DNA of 28,263 nt from Gemmatimonadota bacterium (GTDB lineage: Bacteria; 4572-55; J002): assembly GCA_003697105.1 (NCBI GenBank), contig RFFQ01000178.1:1-28263 (forward strand). Reading direction: 5' to 3'. Below, piece after piece: positions 26,705-28,263 of this stretch. The position numbers and the translations under genes are program-made. A model generated the notes under the pieces. That model saw only the letters and a program-made list of their open reading frames with translations, had not been told where the DNA came from and did no database searches. Positions within the stretch are counted from its first letter, which is position 1, and each line of letters begins with the position of its first letter.

Positions 26705-27548
26705 AGAACCAAAAGCGATTTCCATCGTTATTGTGCGGCACGGGATGCACAATCCGATCAACTTACGTATTCCCTTACGGTTATTGTATTTTATCATCGG
26801 TATTTTAACCGTTAGCATGATCATATTAATCAGTTTTTTATGGAATTATGGACGCCTGCAACTGAAAGCACAGATGGTTGACCGTTTAATCGTCGAAAAT
26901 GAGATTCTAACCGAAAAAAACCAAAAAGTGATGGCACTGGCAGAGGAATTGGTCTCCTTACAGGAGATGGACCGCCGTATTCGGGAAATGGCAAAGCGTG
27001 AAACTGGCATTAAACCGGCAGGAAATCCTGGTACAAGTTTATTTGATGCGACAAATGGCGGCGAGGATACCGGTCAAAATGTGAGTTCTTTAATGATGCC
27101 CCGTAAAGCAACCTCAGAACTGGATCAAGCCGTAGAACACCAACGGAAAGCAAAAGATTTCATCCCCTCCATTGATCCTGTCAAACAAGGTTGGGTCAGT
27201 CGCCGGTTCATCAACGCAAAACAGAACCCACACCTTGGAGTTGACATCGCCGCTCCGAAAAATGCCCCCATCCTAGCCACGGGCGCCGGCGTAGTGACTT
27301 TTGCTGGGGCAGATTCCGTGCTCGGAAATCTGGTCATTATTGATCATCACAACACGTTCATCACAAAATATGGGCATACCTCTTCCATAGCCGTGAAAAA
27401 AGGTGAACATGTCACAAAAGGTCAGGTGATTGCCTATGTGGGCAATACGGGACATAGTACATCCCCTCATGTTCATTATGAAATTTGGAAAGAAAATCAA
27501 CCCGTTGATCCGGGGAAATATATTCCGCTTAAAGTATCTGCAAATTGA
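26697..27548 (+). CDS. Membrane-anchored M23 (LytM-type) peptidase
   Basis: About 283 residues. A short cytoplasmic N-terminus is followed by a transmembrane helix (about 26-50) and a periplasmic coiled coil (about 52-100). The LytM domain (about 160-280) has zinc ligands HLGVD (His179, Asp183) and HVH (His258 and His260), with KYGHTSS and GNTGHSTSPHVHYEIW. It is therefore likely an active peptidoglycan endopeptidase. ATG 26697 is preferred: AGGTGG at 26686-26691 sits 5 bases before it, whereas the GTG at 26688 lies inside that ribosome site. It overlaps parB by 8 bases and is followed by a bactofilin. M23 peptidases with similar topology are known to work with bactofilins in cell shape control. 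Confidence 0.92.
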   Translation: MFEEPKAISIVIVRHGMHNPINLRIPLRLLYFIIGILTVSMIILISFLWNYGRLQLKAQMVDRLIVENEILTEKNQKVMALAEELVSLQEMDRRIREMAKRETGIKPAGNPGTSLFDATNGGEDTGQNVSSLMMPRKATSELDQAVEHQRKAKDFIPSIDPVKQGWVSRRFINAKQNPHLGVDIAAPKNAPILATGAGVVTFAGADSVLGNLVIIDHHNTFITKYGHTSSIAVKKGEHVTKGQVIAYVGNTGHSTSPHVHYEIWKENQPVDPGKYIPLKVSAN

Positions 27549-27600
27549 CAACAAAAACCATACAACCATCGTTATACTTTAAAAAATGGAGAGTTAAAAC

Positions 27601-27951
27601 GTGTTCAATCCAAAAGAAGGTTCAGGAATTGCAATTACCGTATTAAGTGAAGGATGCACTGGCAAAGGCGAACTTAAAGAAAAAGGCGATGTCCGCATTG
27701 ATGGCGTGTGGGAAGGCACCATTAATGTGGAAGGAACACTGACCATCGGCAAAAGTGGAAAAGTCAACGCCGAAGTAATTGCCAATAATATGGAAATCGG
27801 TGGAACGATTGAAGGTAACGTCCAAGTGATTAATGTCTTAAAAGTGAATAGTACCGCCAATATTTTCGGTGATATTGCCGTTCCCAAAGGTAAACTCAAC
27901 ATGGACGAAGGGGCTCAATTTAATGGAAAAATCCAAATGAAAGACGAGTGA
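27601..27951 (+). CDS. Bactofilin
   Basis: A 116-residue bactofilin (DUF583/polymer-forming cytoskeletal protein). The core, about residues 18-105, is a run of short beta-strands with a period of about 16-18 residues (GELKEKGDVRIDG, EGTINVEGTLTIGKSGKV, EVIANNMEIGGTIEGNV, TANIFGDIAVPKGKLNM), which folds as a right-handed beta-helix and polymerises without nucleotide. The start is GTG with GGAGAG upstream. It follows the M23 gene by 52 bases, so a joint role in envelope growth or pole organisation is likely. Bactofilins are also known to position ParB-parS complexes in Myxococcus, which makes this neighbourhood notable. Confidence 0.94.
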   Translation: MFNPKEGSGIAITVLSEGCTGKGELKEKGDVRIDGVWEGTINVEGTLTIGKSGKVNAEVIANNMEIGGTIEGNVQVINVLKVNSTANIFGDIAVPKGKLNMDEGAQFNGKIQMKDE

Positions 27952-27955
27952 TGTC

Positions 27956-28263
27956 ATGCCAAATGACGACCATCATATCATACGGCGCTACCTGTGGATC
28001 ATTATCCGTACGGCGTTAATTGTGGCAGTTATGTTCGTCGTAGCAATAATCTTAGGCTATTTCGTAGGGGGAATTTTTGGCCGTCGGAGTCTATTTATAC
28101 TTTTGTTTAGCGTTGTGGGTATCGCCGGGGGGTCGTTGACCATTTACTATACGATTACCCATACAGACTTCACCGATATTAGCCGAACTCCGAGGACACA
28201 GGGACGAACGATCGACCCTACATCGATATCTTCTTCTACGACGGTCCGATCTCTCGGGATATG
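27956..28263 (+). CDS. AtpZ/AtpI-like small membrane protein, cut by right edge
   Basis: The 102 codons visible from ATG 27956 show two hydrophobic segments (about residues 14-39 and 46-65). A glycine-rich first helix (VVAIILGYFVGGIFGRRSLFILL) and a second (VGIAGGSLTIYYTI) give the pattern of AtpZ-type proteins encoded ahead of F0F1 ATP synthase operons. A polar, Ser/Thr-rich tail follows and runs off the window. The first ATG at 27951 is in another frame. The gene starts 4 bases after the bactofilin stop. Bactofilin followed by atpZ and the atp genes is a plausible order, but nothing beyond the edge can be confirmed. Confidence 0.6.
   Translation, partial: MPNDDHHIIRRYLWIIIRTALIVAVMFVVAIILGYFVGGIFGRRSLFILLFSVVGIAGGSLTIYYTITHTDFTDISRTPRTQGRTIDPTSISSSTTVRSLGI

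Overview
The window is a stretch of bacterial chromosome from a Gram-negative organism: it encodes a TonB-dependent outer-membrane receptor, a polysaccharide export protein and several lipoproteins. The large secreted protein ends in a sorting-type domain beginning NYPNPFNPxTTIRFDVP. That domain is typical of the FCB group and related uncultured lineages (Calditrichota/KSB1, Marinimicrobia, Ignavibacteria and similar). The promoters I can read are ordinary sigma-70 (TTGACA/TATAAT-like) rather than Bacteroidetes-type. I would place it in the wider FCB assemblage and not name a genus.

Layout. (a) 1-3984, minus strand: one apparent operon, galT-like gene -> prfB -> SLBB polysaccharide export protein -> ATPase cut by the left edge, with a good promoter at 4037-4065. 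prfB carries a classic programmed +1 frameshift. The GalT homologue appears to have lost its catalytic histidine. (b) 4410-9322, plus: a giant hybrid sensor kinase (14 propeller blades, Y_Y_Y, membrane segment, HisKA, HATPase, two receivers, HPt), overlapped by a small stand-alone receiver. (c) 9682-13917: a 1411-residue secreted protein with three seven-bladed Ycf48/BNR-like propellers separated by two ASH-like Ig domains. (d) 13997-15670, minus: urocanate hydratase. (e) 15899-17970, plus: a small protein paired with a retropepsin-like aspartic protease whose DTG is DTE, a coiled-coil protein, and sucD. (f) 18059-18637, minus: a lipoprotein. (g) 18766-21452: a promoter, TPP riboswitch and terminator in front of a TonB-dependent receptor, predicted to take up thiamin or a precursor. 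(h) 21555-22397: an Fn3-like lipoprotein. (i) 22481 to the right edge: mnmG-rsmG-parA-parB-M23 peptidase-bactofilin-AtpZ-like protein (partial), with a perfect parS site inside the start of rsmG.

Block (i) is the familiar origin-proximal chromosome-segregation cluster joined, with overlapping genes, to a cell-wall hydrolase and a bactofilin. Most of the rest is housekeeping. The points most worth a second look are the aspartic-protease pair, the catalytically altered GalT, the 21-blade secreted protein with the adjacent sensor kinase and shortened receiver, the riboswitch-controlled receptor and the parS/ParAB/M23/bactofilin unit. No tRNA, rRNA, CRISPR array, insertion sequence or prophage was seen.
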